Of a DNA stretch of 64,000 nucleotides, positions 1 through 9,865 are shown piece by piece. Under the pieces are notes generated by a model. That model saw nothing but the letters and a program-made list of their open reading frames with translations. It ran no database searches and had not been told where the DNA came from. Both the position numbers and the translations under genes were made by a program. Origin of the DNA: Strongyloides papillosus (Eukaryota > Nematoda > Chromadorea > Rhabditida > Strongyloididae). The stretch lies in assembly GCA_005656395.1 (NCBI GenBank), contig SRSI01000020.1, positions 744,001 through 808,000 on the forward strand. The letters are read 5' to 3'. Each line of letters begins with the position of its first letter. Within the stretch, counting starts at the first letter, position 1.

Positions 1-1470
1 TTTCTAATTCATGTTCATATGCATCAATGTCATGAATATCACACTCTGGAATGGATTCTTTTAATTCGTTCATGCTTTTAAAAAAGGAATCAAGCCATTC
101 ATTTATAGATTTTACATTTTCATTCAAACTATCACATAATTCAAAAGCCTCCTGGAGTTCATAAAGTCTAGTTTTCGCAAAGTCAATTGATTTCTCCACG
201 AAATCTTCAGCTTTCTTAATGTGTTCACTTGTTTCAGAAGAAATGTTTCCTCGTTCACATGACAGTAACTTTCCAATGTAATCCTGTTTCATGGATTCCA
301 TACTTTCAACCAATTTAGTATGCTCCTCCAGTTCTTGCTTTAACAAATCTGTTTTAATAGTTGACGGTTTGTCTTTGAAAGAATTAATCATATTAAAGAA
401 TTTGTCTGTACATTCATTAACCTTCTCCCTAACTTTATCATCATGTGTTGGTAAATCTTTTGGAGATTTAGATGAAAGACTATGACATAACAAAGATAAA
501 TACGTAATAATGCTTTTGTCATCGGGATTTTCACAATCAACATCCTCTGGATCAAGAAGGCATGGAACGTCGTACAACTTATTAGCTGTGTCGAAAGCTA
601 ATTTTAAACGCTCTTTTGGTGTAGTATTCTCATCCATCCATACATCTTTCGGAAGTGCTTCAGGATTCCGATTAGATATAATTCCACACAATGCTTTCCC
701 ATCCTTCCAGGAGGATGTAAAATTACTTATAGGGATTGACTTGTCATCACCAACACATTGTTGTGCCCACCTTAACAAAGCACCTCGAACTGTAGTAGCT
801 TCTTTGTCGTTTCCATTACCAGATACATTTTCTTTATTCACTTGATTATTGTTATCTATTTCACATGGACTACTTGCTAAACTACTTTTACCAGAATAAT
901 GTGTTTGATCAATTTTTGTTCTAATAAAAGACAACTCAAAATGAAGAATCAGCGTCCAAATGAGACCCAACGTTAACTTTGGATTTCCATCATGTATATC
1001 TTCTGTGCGAATATTAACAAGTTTGACACCAAAATTTTTAAGGTGTTCTAAGCAGCCAGTAATATTTTGCAGGGCATGAAAGGGTGTCCTCCCTGTCGAT
1101 TTAAGCTAAAATAAAAAACATTATATTGAAAATATAACAATTAATCATATAACATACTAATGATGAATTTGTTAAAATATCTACTAAATGTGCTAAATTT
1201 ATACCGCTACGCAAATCCGTAAAAAGATTCTCAATACTATGACCACTTTTATTGAGATGACTATTAACCCATTTAGTAAATGTTTTCTTTTGAATAGCTG
1301 CTCGCTCGTCTAAAGAAAAAAAAAAACGTAAATGTGATGAAAAAGTTATAGAAAAAAAAGACTATTGTGTTAATTAATTTATGATGAGAAAAAAACTTAC
1401 CAGCAAGTTTTTCTCGATTATCTTCAATAGAAGTAATATTTTGACAATAAGAAGAATGATTTTCAGACAT
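1..1470 (-). CDS. Tandem calponin-homology actin-binding protein, N-terminal part (nesprin/ANC-1-like or plakin-like), partial
   Basis: Three exons are readable: 1401-1470, 1158-1309 and 1-1105, with clean GT/AG ends and phases that agree. The start at 1470 follows a strong acceptor (TTTCCAG) four bases upstream, as expected for trans-splicing. CH1 opens with QKKTFTKWVNSHL, carries LFTDLRSG and ends with DIHDGNPKLTLGLIWTLILH, the actin-binding signature of the spectrin superfamily. A roughly 45-residue acidic linker follows. CH2 holds LLRWAQQ, FTSSWKDG and LLDPEDVD, then a helical region that should be the first spectrin-type repeats. The C-terminus lies beyond the left edge. The role would be actin anchoring by a giant linker protein. 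The very short N-terminus and long CH1-CH2 linker favour a nesprin such as ANC-1, but a plakin such as VAB-10 is possible; the domain call is firm, the subfamily is inference. Confidence 0.85.
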
Positions 1471-4400
1471 ATCACTGGAAATTAGAAAAAAAATTACGAC
1501 GATTGATGAAAAAAAATATAAAATGCAAAAAAAAGCGTCTGTGTAAAGGCAGTAAAATTTGATTACAAAATTTGTCCCAGACAAATGAAATAGTTGTTTT
1601 GAGAGAATGATAGTAAAAAAGACTGTATAGATGATTGCTTTTCTCTCTTCTCTCTATTAATAATAGTAATAAAGGGTGCCTACACCATAATATACATGTA
1701 ATGATTTAAGGTGCAGTTGTAGTATAATGGTAATGTGGATATTAAAAGCAAAAAAAAGAGGTAACTATCAAGAGGTACAGAATAATTGGAGTTGTGGTTT
1801 ATAATTTATTTATAAGAGGCTAAAGTTCATGTGAAAGTGAGGTGCATTCAGATGTTATTTTTGATATAACTATGTACAATTTTTCATTGTTGTTTAGAAT
1901 TGTCAAAACAATGAAAGTATATTTTTATCATTTAAAAGCATTTGTTTTAATAATAACAATATTTTAATATATAATTTTCGTCTTATTTATTGTTTAATAT
2001 AAAATTAATAAAATTTTTAAAACAAATATAAGGAAAAATGTGTCAGAGAACTTTTTTAAAAAATTTTAACATATGATGACTGCCTATTTTCAATAATTTA
2101 TTGTATAATAAAAATATGTTATTTTGAAATAAATATTATATTCATAGGTAGTATTCATGACTCTTTGAGATAAATTGGTCAAAAATATGGTTACAAACAT
2201 TTTAAAGCCTATTTAAGAATTAAACATGATTTTTTAAATGCGAAGAAATATTGTATAATTTTATTTTAATATCATCTTTTGTATTTGGTAAAATTTTATT
2301 TTGGTTTAAATGGTTATTCACTATATGATATCAAATTAAGAAGTAAAGAAGACTTAAAAATACACCAAACTAGATGACAAATCTTTATTTCATCATACTT
2401 TTTACATTTGATAAAAAATCCTTGGATGTCACCTTCAAACATTTCTTTCATCAAAGGTATCAATTGTTTTGGAAAAGTTCTTTTTAAAAGTTACAAATGC
2501 TAGTTATAACATTAAAGATCGAAAAATATATAAAATTTTTATGATGAAAATAGTGATCATTTGAAATGTTTATTAGAAAAGAGATGAAAGCTTACATTTT
2601 AAAGAAAGTCTATGAGTATTATATAAAGATATATAGAAAAATAAATTACTTTATATTAGGTTATCAAAGTCTATGGAACAGAAAAGAACAAATATTGATA
2701 TTCTAATAAATTTGTCAATTAAACGAAAATTTTTATGTCTATTAAGGACAATTTAAAAGATTTTAAAAAGAAATAAAAATATTTTGTTTAATAACAGAAA
2801 ATATGGTATGGAATATTAATATAAATTTCTTTTTTAAATTAAATAAGATAAATAATAAATATGAATGGAGTTCAAGCTTTTATTTTTAACTTAGTACTAT
2901 TGAAAATTTTATTATGTTGCAAATATTATAAATTTTCTTAATAATAGTCCAATTAGGTACAAAAGCTGTTATTTTTTTGTAATTCTTAAAAAAATTTTTT
3001 GCTAATTAAAGTAGTAAACAAGTTAATTAACATTTTGAAATATTGTCTTTAAACTGTTTCAAAATGATGTAACTAATCAACATAATATTAAAGTAAAAAA
3101 AAGTAAAGAAGTTCTAAAGTCTATTAAGAATAGTTAATAACAATGTAGACAAAATAAAAATTAGTAATATGCCATTACTAATGTAAATAATATTACAAAT
3201 GGCAAAAGAGTTGTGGAATATATGAAACATACAACGTTACTTTAATGATTATAGTGCAATCATATTTTATCAAACTTAAATATTTATTTAAAGAGTTCAA
3301 ACTAATATTTCATCAGAAAAATATTTACAATAAAACGCAAAAATTAATTTTCTTAATATGAAATATGAATTAAATTTGCTCAAAATTAATCGTTTCACGA
3401 CGAGAACAAAAATAAAATAAATAGATTTCTTTGTCCTGACTTAAAATTTTTATATAAGAAAAATTTGCTTTAGGTAGTCCAGTTTAAAATCTAACAAAAA
3501 TTGGATAAATAAACCATTTTTATAAATTGATTTAATATTACAGGACCTATTAAATCGGTACAAATAAAGAAATAATAATTATTCTTAGCAAAAAAAATTG
3601 GAGTGCTAGTAGATTATTCTGACAATCACTGTATTAAATTGAAAATGAACACCAAAATACATTGGCACAACAGTGAATGTCATCAAAAATAAGATGCTAA
3701 AATGTAAGTATCAAAACGAAAATAATTGTATTGCTTTTAAATCTTTTGGAAGGCTTATTGATCCTCAATGCCAAAAATACGTTTAATAATTACTATCATT
3801 TGATGTAACAAATTATACAGGTTATATAATATTTTATAATTGTATGATTTTAATAAAAAAAATTCTCAGAAATTATATTTTTAAATCTTATTGAATAGAG
3901 TATTATTTATAAATAAGAAACTAATGAATATAGTTGATGTAAAAATATTTATTAAAAAAACAAAGTAACTTTAATTATTTTGAGTTTCATTAAATACAAA
4001 AAAAAACGTCCTTTATACTCTATTTACTCAATCTAACATCTAAAGAAATATTATTTAATTATTTAACATTTGTAAAGTTCCAATTTTTCTACAAGTTACT
4101 TTCAATAAATTAGCATAAATTTTATTCATACAAAAATCATTTTTAACTACTGTAAAGTAAGTCTTTTTAAAAATTTTATCAAATTTTTTTTGGTTAAACT
4201 AATAATAAAGAATGTATATATAATATATGAAAAGCAAAATGCAATCTTTTTTTTAAATTCTTAATTTTTACAAAGTAAATAAGCATCTTTCGCTTAAAAT
4301 AACAAAGAATATTAACTGTTAGAAAAATCTAAAGATAAATTTGTTATTAACAATATAAAATTACCTGATAACTATTAAGACACTATGTTTATAATTTAGC

Positions 4401-4803
4401 GTTCTATTTTGTTTATTAATTTTTCAGTATTAGGAATAATAAAAGACAATAATATTATGCGTTGATAGAAATTTTAAAACTTTCTTCGTTAACCTAAGTG
4501 ATATAAACACTTTCTCTTTATTTTTATGAAATAATTAAAAAATTATTATTAAAGGGGTTTTAAAAAGCCATATTCTAGAAAGAATAAATAAAAAATACAA
4601 TGTTTTCTACCGAATTTAAACATTAAACAACAGAGAAAAAATGAAGTTAAATTTTTATTCCAATTTCGTTACCTAATCTTTAAAATTTTATTGTGACATT
4701 AAATATTCTATCTTTCTTAAATTTAAGACATTATTATAAGGAAAATTAAATAATTTATTATTAAATGGAAAAAAAAGGTTTTTAGATATAAAGTTACTAT
4801 ACA
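1471..4803. other. AT-rich intergenic stretch, nothing recognised
   Basis: About 3.3 kb of very AT-rich sequence with no ORF longer than about 60 codons and no RNA gene that I can fold by eye. The left end must hold the promoter of the CH-domain gene and the right end the 3' UTR of the coiled-coil gene. Confidence 0.6.
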
Positions 4804-5844
4804 TCAAGAATTTTTTGTCTTTTTAATTGCTTCAACATTTTTCTTCATTTGTTCCATATCTGATTTGTATTTTTCTTTAATTTTTTCAATATCCATGTTA
4901 CTAATTTGCTCTTTGACAGATTTTGTCTTTCTACCAGTTATTGTATTTGAGGCTCTTTTATTTATATTAGCTACCTTCTCCACTACAGGTTGTAATGGTT
5001 CTTCCGTTTTTTTCGGCTCCCCTTTAACACGAGTTGACTTCCTTATATTTCTAGGGGGAGCAGGTTTAACAATTTTCTTAGGCACTTGTTCATTTTCCAC
5101 CCTATTTACGAGTTCTGTAGGAGCACTTACAGTATTCGATTGACTAACAGACGGTTCTACCTTTTCTTCTTCATCTTCAGATGAACTTATATCCATTTCA
5201 GCTAATAATAACTTCTCTAGATCATCATCACTGTCTTCTTTTTCAACTGGAACAGAGACTTTTTTATTATTTTTTTTCTTTGATCTATTATGCAAGCCAA
5301 CTTTGTTGTATGCAGCATCTAAATCAAAATTGTTCACGACGGCGGCACTCTTTTTATCTAATTTACCAGAAATTTGACCCGATTTTATTTGCTGTATAAT
5401 ACTAAATGTAGTAAGTAACATTTTTTTACACAAGACAAATTGTTCCATAGATTTAGTAAAGCTTTCATTTCTTTTTGAAATCTCTGCATTATTCTTCTTT
5501 GTTTCACTTAATTCCTTTGTTATATCTTCAAGTTTTCTTCTGAAATCACCAAGCTGTAATATAAGATCATTGTACTGACTATTCATCTCTTCATTTTTAA
5601 TTTTTAAGTGTTTATTACTGGAATCTAATTCATCTTTTTCATTTGATATCCTTTCAATTACTTTTCGTTGATTAATTATATATTGTGCTTGCTCATCATT
5701 TAATTTTTTTAAATTTACTACCTCAGCCAATTCCGGAGCTGATCGATTCTTTTGTGTTGACATTCGTTTTATTATAGCATAAGCATCTAGAGCATTTTGT
5801 TGAAATTGTTTACATTTTGAACACCCTTCATTGGGATCAATCAT
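4804..5844 (-). CDS. Charged coiled-coil protein, family not recognised
   Basis: A single-exon 346-residue protein. It begins MIDPNEGCSKC, a CxxC pair at residues 8-11, then has a long heptad-like coiled coil at about residues 45-135, a Ser/Asp/Glu-rich acidic segment near 205-230 (EDSDDDLEKLL, SSSEDEEE), a Lys/Pro/Arg-rich disordered segment around 255-310, and a short C-terminal coiled coil rich in Lys. There is no signal peptide or membrane segment, so a cytoplasmic or nuclear scaffold is likely. Upstream of the ATG an acceptor (TTTTTTTTCAG) ends about 18 bases before the start; the sequence before it has stops in the joining frame, so it is a 5' UTR intron or a trans-splice site. I do not recognise the family. 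Confidence 0.75.
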   Translation of the reverse strand: MIDPNEGCSKCKQFQQNALDAYAIIKRMSTQKNRSAPELAEVVNLKKLNDEQAQYIINQRKVIERISNEKDELDSSNKHLKIKNEEMNSQYNDLILQLGDFRRKLEDITKELSETKKNNAEISKRNESFTKSMEQFVLCKKMLLTTFSIIQQIKSGQISGKLDKKSAAVVNNFDLDAAYNKVGLHNRSKKKNNKKVSVPVEKEDSDDDLEKLLLAEMDISSSEDEEEKVEPSVSQSNTVSAPTELVNRVENEQVPKKIVKPAPPRNIRKSTRVKGEPKKTEEPLQPVVEKVANINKRASNTITGRKTKSVKEQISNMDIEKIKEKYKSDMEQMKKNVEAIKKTKNS

Positions 5845-6531
5845 GATTTTATCTATACACTGAAAAAAAATAAAAGTAGATTTTTACTTATTATTGTAAA
5901 AAAACTTACATTTTAGTAGACTATTTGAATTTCAAAGGATAAACTTTTATTTTAATAGTTATATAATTAGAAAAATGTTAACTAAATGCACAACCACCAA
6001 AACAAAATATTTTTTCATATAGCGTACTAAAAAATTTCTTTCCAAATTTATTTCGTTGTAAGATTACAATGTACATGTTGAAAATTTGATGGCAGTTGCA
6101 AATGTAAAATTACGTTCACTTTCGTTGTTTATTTTGACAACATAAAAACACTGTTATGATGTTTACTTCTACTTTAACGGAATTTTTTTTAAAAATAAGA
6201 AGTAAATTTTTGTTACACTTAAGAAAATAAAGCAGATGAAATTTTATAAAGGGTATCTACTTTGTAAAGATTGAAAAATTAGTTAAAAAAATATTATACT
6301 ATAGGGCCAATGGAATAACTCCTTGCAAACAAAGTGACTACAATAATTTCATCATAATTTCTAAATATTTAATAGATAACGTTATTATTCAGAGCATAGA
6401 TAATGAATTGATGGAAAATTTTAATATTTCTAAATAATTCTAATATTAACGCCTTTGAATATTTAAAAAAAAGCTTTTTATCAGAAATTTAAAATATTCT
6501 ACAATTGATTTTGCTTAAAATTAATTTAAAT
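5845..6531. other. Shared upstream region of two divergent genes
   Basis: About 690 bases between the coiled-coil gene (minus) and the MSP-domain gene (plus). It contains a possible 5' UTR intron of the former (donor GTAAG near 5910, acceptor near 5863). No further gene is visible. Confidence 0.5.
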
Positions 6532-7230
6532 ATGGAAAACAGTCTAAGCATTAAAACAGCTAAATCCACCTCTTCAAGAGCTTCTGTAACAGCAATATCT
6601 GGAAGCGGAAGTCTTACTTCATTACAACTAGCCAGTACACCACAAAGTCCAAGTACCGCAAGTGAAAATGTTAAGCTTCTTCAAACGTTAAAATTTAATA
6701 TTATAGATGGAGCAGAAGATTTGGCACAGGTTAGACTACTTTTATGTAATCTTACACCTGCAAACTTAAAATTTTGTTTAAAATCAAATCAAAATGATGC
6801 TGTGACATGTCGATCGAATCCATTTGGTGTGATAAAAGCTAAAGATAACTATGAAATATTACTTTCATGGTACCGACTTCCTGAATATAAGACATGGATT
6901 GATGTACCACCATTAAAAATGATCATTCAATCATCGCTAGATTCAAATAATCAAGAAGACGTAGAAGAGAGCAAGAACGCTATTAGATTTTTGGGTGCAG
7001 TTTCAACAGCTGATCCTTGTAAACCTGAAAATGTACCAATAGAACAACTTTTGTTAGATTCAACATTATGGTATAACAATGAGAAGTCCAAAAAAGGCAA
7101 ATTAAGTCGTGATAGTAAATCACCTAGTAAATCTAAAAAGGATGAAGAAGAATTAGTAAATAATTTTTTATATCTACTAATAATTTTAGTTGTACTTTTT
7201 CTATTAATTTTGGGTGTACAGAAAAAATAA
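6532..7230 (+). CDS. MSP-domain protein with C-terminal membrane anchor (VAP-like)
   Basis: A 232-residue protein. The ATG at 6532 is the first in frame; an earlier TTG is unlikely in a eukaryote. A Ser/Thr-rich leader of about 50 residues precedes a major-sperm-protein immunoglobulin-like fold at about residues 52-150 (LCNLTPANLKFCLKS, then SNPFGVIKAKDNYEILLSWY, matching the conserved GxIKPG...LxW pattern). A basic Lys/Ser-rich linker follows, then one hydrophobic segment (FLYLLIILVVLFLLILG) ending four residues before the stop. That makes it a tail-anchored protein, facing the cytosol from the ER or another membrane. VAP proteins have this layout and bind FFAT motifs, but the binding face cannot be judged here. 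MSP-domain call firm, VAP role inference. Confidence 0.8.
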   Translation: MENSLSIKTAKSTSSRASVTAISGSGSLTSLQLASTPQSPSTASENVKLLQTLKFNIIDGAEDLAQVRLLLCNLTPANLKFCLKSNQNDAVTCRSNPFGVIKAKDNYEILLSWYRLPEYKTWIDVPPLKMIIQSSLDSNNQEDVEESKNAIRFLGAVSTADPCKPENVPIEQLLLDSTLWYNNEKSKKGKLSRDSKSPSKSKKDEEELVNNFLYLLIILVVLFLLILGVQKK

Positions 7231-7455
7231 CTCCATAGTACTTTGTTTCACAAAATCTTTTTATTAACTTAAAAATTTGTAATAAAATAGTCTATATATC
7301 TTCAAAACGAACCATATATTAATAATTTCTATACTTGTTTAAACTTTCGTTTAATAAATTGGCTTAAATGTTTAAAAAATATTCTTAATTTGAAAAACGC
7401 AATGTAAAGTTTTATCTTAATTAATATAATTTGCAAATTAATTGATACTTAATAC

Positions 7456-7815
7456 TTAGAAAATCAAAATGAAGAATAGAATAAAAATAAGGATGACTAG
7501 AAAAATAATAGCCTTCCATTGATTAGACTCGTCTTCAAGTTTTGTCAATTTAGCAATCTTTTTCATGATATTCTCCATTTTTATATCAGTATTTTTCATT
7601 TGTATATCTAAGTCAGTCCAACAGTTCTGCCTGATCATCCAATTCATCTCCGATTTTATAACTCATTTGTTTTATTGTACTTAATGAATCCCCAACTCTA
7701 TTCAAATCTTCATCCTGTTCTTCTATTAGAAACTAAAAATAATTTTTAAAATACTTTCTTTAAACACATTTACCTTTTGTTTTTCTAATGTATCTTCGAA
7801 AAAGTTTCTACTCAT
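7456..7815 (-). pseudogene. syx-6: Syntaxin-6/10-type Qc-SNARE with a one-base frame break
   Basis: Exons 7774-7815 and 7456-7732. The first exon (14 codons) and the start of the second give a SNARE motif beginning LEKQKFLIEEQDEDLNRVG, continuing to DELDDQAELLD; the frame then hits TGA at 7615-7613. One base over, the motif resumes at once (DLDIQMKNTDIKMENIMKK) and runs into QWKAI and a C-terminal membrane anchor. Syntaxin-6/10 family members have these two halves fused, so the extra T at about 7615 is a frame break inside a conserved motif; no intron fits. Family members drive fusion between Golgi/TGN and endosomes. An N-terminal helical domain is absent or lies in exons I cannot find. It could be an assembly error, a pseudogene or +1 frameshifting; everything outside the break is intact, so assembly error is favoured. 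Confidence 0.75.
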
Positions 7816-8005
7816 TATTTTTAAAGTCTAGTGAAAAATAAAAGATAGACAATATATAGTGTTTACATGTAAACTTAACTTTAATACTCATTTTTCCAAA
7901 ATATTAGAAAAGTTTTTATTATTCTTAGCAAGATATATGTTAAAAAGGAAAAGTTGATTTAAAAAAAAATTACAATCTTTTATAAGTTAATTTCGAAGGC
8001 TTTTT

Positions 8006-8140
8006 TCAATACGGATGTTCCCTGTCAAATTCAGTTTCTTTTCTCGTAAAGAGTAGACGTTTAGATCCAACAAAGTTCTGAAATATAAGACCGAATCCTA
8101 TAAATCCAAGTAGAAATGAAATTACAACTATCTCTATCAT
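8006..8140 (-). CDS. 44-residue single-pass membrane microprotein
   Basis: The reading frame starts at ATG 8140, just after a strong acceptor (AAATTTTTTAG) about 22 bases upstream, as expected for trans-splicing of a downstream operon gene. The product begins with a hydrophobic segment (MIEIVVISFLLGFIGFGLIF) and ends in a charged tail, LLFTRKETEFDREHPY. It lies between mrps-5 (about 160 bases upstream) and the SNARE gene (about 190 bases downstream), all on the minus strand. I do not recognise the family. The hydrophobic N-terminus and basic then acidic tail suit a small mitochondrial or ER membrane subunit, which is inference only. Confidence 0.6.
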   Translation of the reverse strand: MIEIVVISFLLGFIGFGLIFQNFVGSKRLLFTRKETEFDREHPY

Positions 8141-8299
8141 TTTAAGTAATATATGATTATTACTAAAAAAATTTAACATTAAAAATGTGTAAAATATGTT
8201 TATTATTTTTCCAATTCTAAACAAATTTACGTTTATTTCTATTAACAGTAACAATAAACTACAATTTTTAATATTATTTTTATACACCTAATTGACTAA

Positions 8300-9660
8300 C
8301 TATTCTTCTTTTTTTTCAACAATATCAGATAATCCAATACCACGTGGAACTGTAATGACACGTTCTGCCATTAGAGTTTCTTGTTTTTTGGCAGCTTCTC
8401 TTCTTTGATCTCTTGTCCATCTATCAACAACACCATCAGCCATTAGCCTAATCTTAGTATCTCTCTGATTTCTAAATGGATGTTTTCTCCGTTGTGCTGC
8501 AAGATGTCCTGGTGTAGTAGTATAAAATGGCTTTGTTATTGGTTTATACAGTGGATATCTTCCTTCTCCATAGAAATCTTCTAACTCTAATCGATCAGAT
8601 GGAAGAATTTCTTTCTCGCTTTTTATTCTTGTTTCAATAGGACTTGCAACAATCTCGGGGAAATATTGTCTTGTAGGTTTAAATTCAACAACATGTAAAC
8701 CTTTTCTTTCTGCCAATTGTTGATGTGTTTCTTGATTCAAAAGACCAGTAACAAAAGCATGTGTTAAAGCGAGATAATTTTTGGTTGGTCCTTCAACTTT
8801 AACGTAAATATCTTTTATACCAATAGCTTCACATATTTTCTTTAATCGGGGATGGCAAACTAAACCAGATCCAGCAGGTCTTCTTTGTGCAAATACTTTT
8901 GTATTTCTGCACTCGGCATAAAAATCTTGATAAATAGTTCTATTTTCAAGTAATTCAACATAAAATAATTTACGTGAGGCTAACTTCATACCGTTTATAA
9001 TTGAAGTATTTGTTTGATGAATTGGTGCCTTACCAACAGCATATCCAGCCAATCCTTTTCCATTTCCAATAAATACTAATGCACACATTGTATGAACACG
9101 TCCAAATATTCCTGTCATGTTTGAAGTTCTTTTTACCTAATATTAATAAGAAAAAAAATACGTTTATGATAGTAGATATTTACCTCTAAACAAAATGATT
9201 GAAATTCGTCAAAATTAACTTCATCCGTTGGTGGTGGTGAACCAAGTTTTTGACCAACAATTTGTGTACCACTGAAACCTCTCTCTAATGGGTGTAGTTT
9301 TTCTTTTGCTTTCCTCCTTCTAGTTGTTTTTTTATCACCTAGGATCACTTTAATATTGTCAATTGATTGTTGTAACTCCTCTTCACTAGATTCTTTTATA
9401 TATACAGGTTCCTCTGCATATTCATTATCTTTTGTTGCAAAAGAAAGCATAGGATATTTAACATTCATTGGGGAATTTCCTATTTTATAGAAATGATCTA
9501 GACGTTGAATAGGTTGTCTGGTAGCACGACGACCTTTTTTTTGCCCAGATTTTGATACTGATGTTATAGTTTTCCACAACTCTTTTTCAGTTCTTCTTTG
9601 AAAAAAATTTACAGTATTGAAACGGCATTGTTGTAAAGCATTACTAAATGGCCGTAACAT
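8300..9660 (-). CDS. mrps-5: Mitochondrial small-subunit ribosomal protein S5
   Basis: Two exons, 9184-9660 and 8300-9136, with a 47-base intron in phase 0, give about 437 residues, close to the size of animal MRPS5. The N-terminus (MLRPFSNALQQCRF) is basic and hydrophobic with no acids, as in a mitochondrial targeting peptide. The S5 N-terminal RNA-binding domain spans the intron: CLEVKRTSNMTGIFGRVHTM, then ALVFIGNGKGLAGYAVGKA, the signature of uS5. The C-terminal S5 fold (RPAGSGLVCHPRLKKICEAIGI, KDIYVKVEGPTKN) follows, and a long mitochondria-specific tail. It belongs in the small subunit of the mitochondrial ribosome. It heads a closely spaced minus-strand cluster and is divergent from csb-1. 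Confidence 0.95.
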
Positions 9661-9865
9661 TTTAATAGAAATAGAATTTTATAAGCAACAAAATGAAAAT
9701 ATAAAATAAAAACAGTAAGTAAAGATAAGAGATACACTACCCCAATACTTATGCTGTGAAAATTCAGTTTAAAGTTGATTTCTACTCAAGACATCATCAG
9801 TTTTTTGTCACCTGATGAAAGTAGTCCAACTATCATATCTTCAATGAAATAGTTTATATCCTACA
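9661..9865. promoter_or_regulatory. Short divergent intergenic region (mrps-5 / csb-1)
   Basis: Only 205 bases separate the mrps-5 start codon (minus) from the csb-1 start codon (plus), so both promoters must share or abut here. There is no obvious TATA box; TCATCAG and CTGATGA around 9795-9820 form an imperfect inverted pair. Confidence 0.45.

Noticed and set aside
291..845. Plus-strand ORFs opposite the CH-domain gene
   Set aside because: They are shadows of the minus-strand coding exon with clear CH motifs.
1711..1745. tRNA-like string GTAGTATAATGG with partial D-arm look
   Set aside because: No anticodon arm, T arm or matching acceptor sequence follows.
6505..6531. TTG-initiated extension of the MSP-domain protein
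   Set aside because: Non-ATG start is unlikely in a nematode; first ATG is at 6532.
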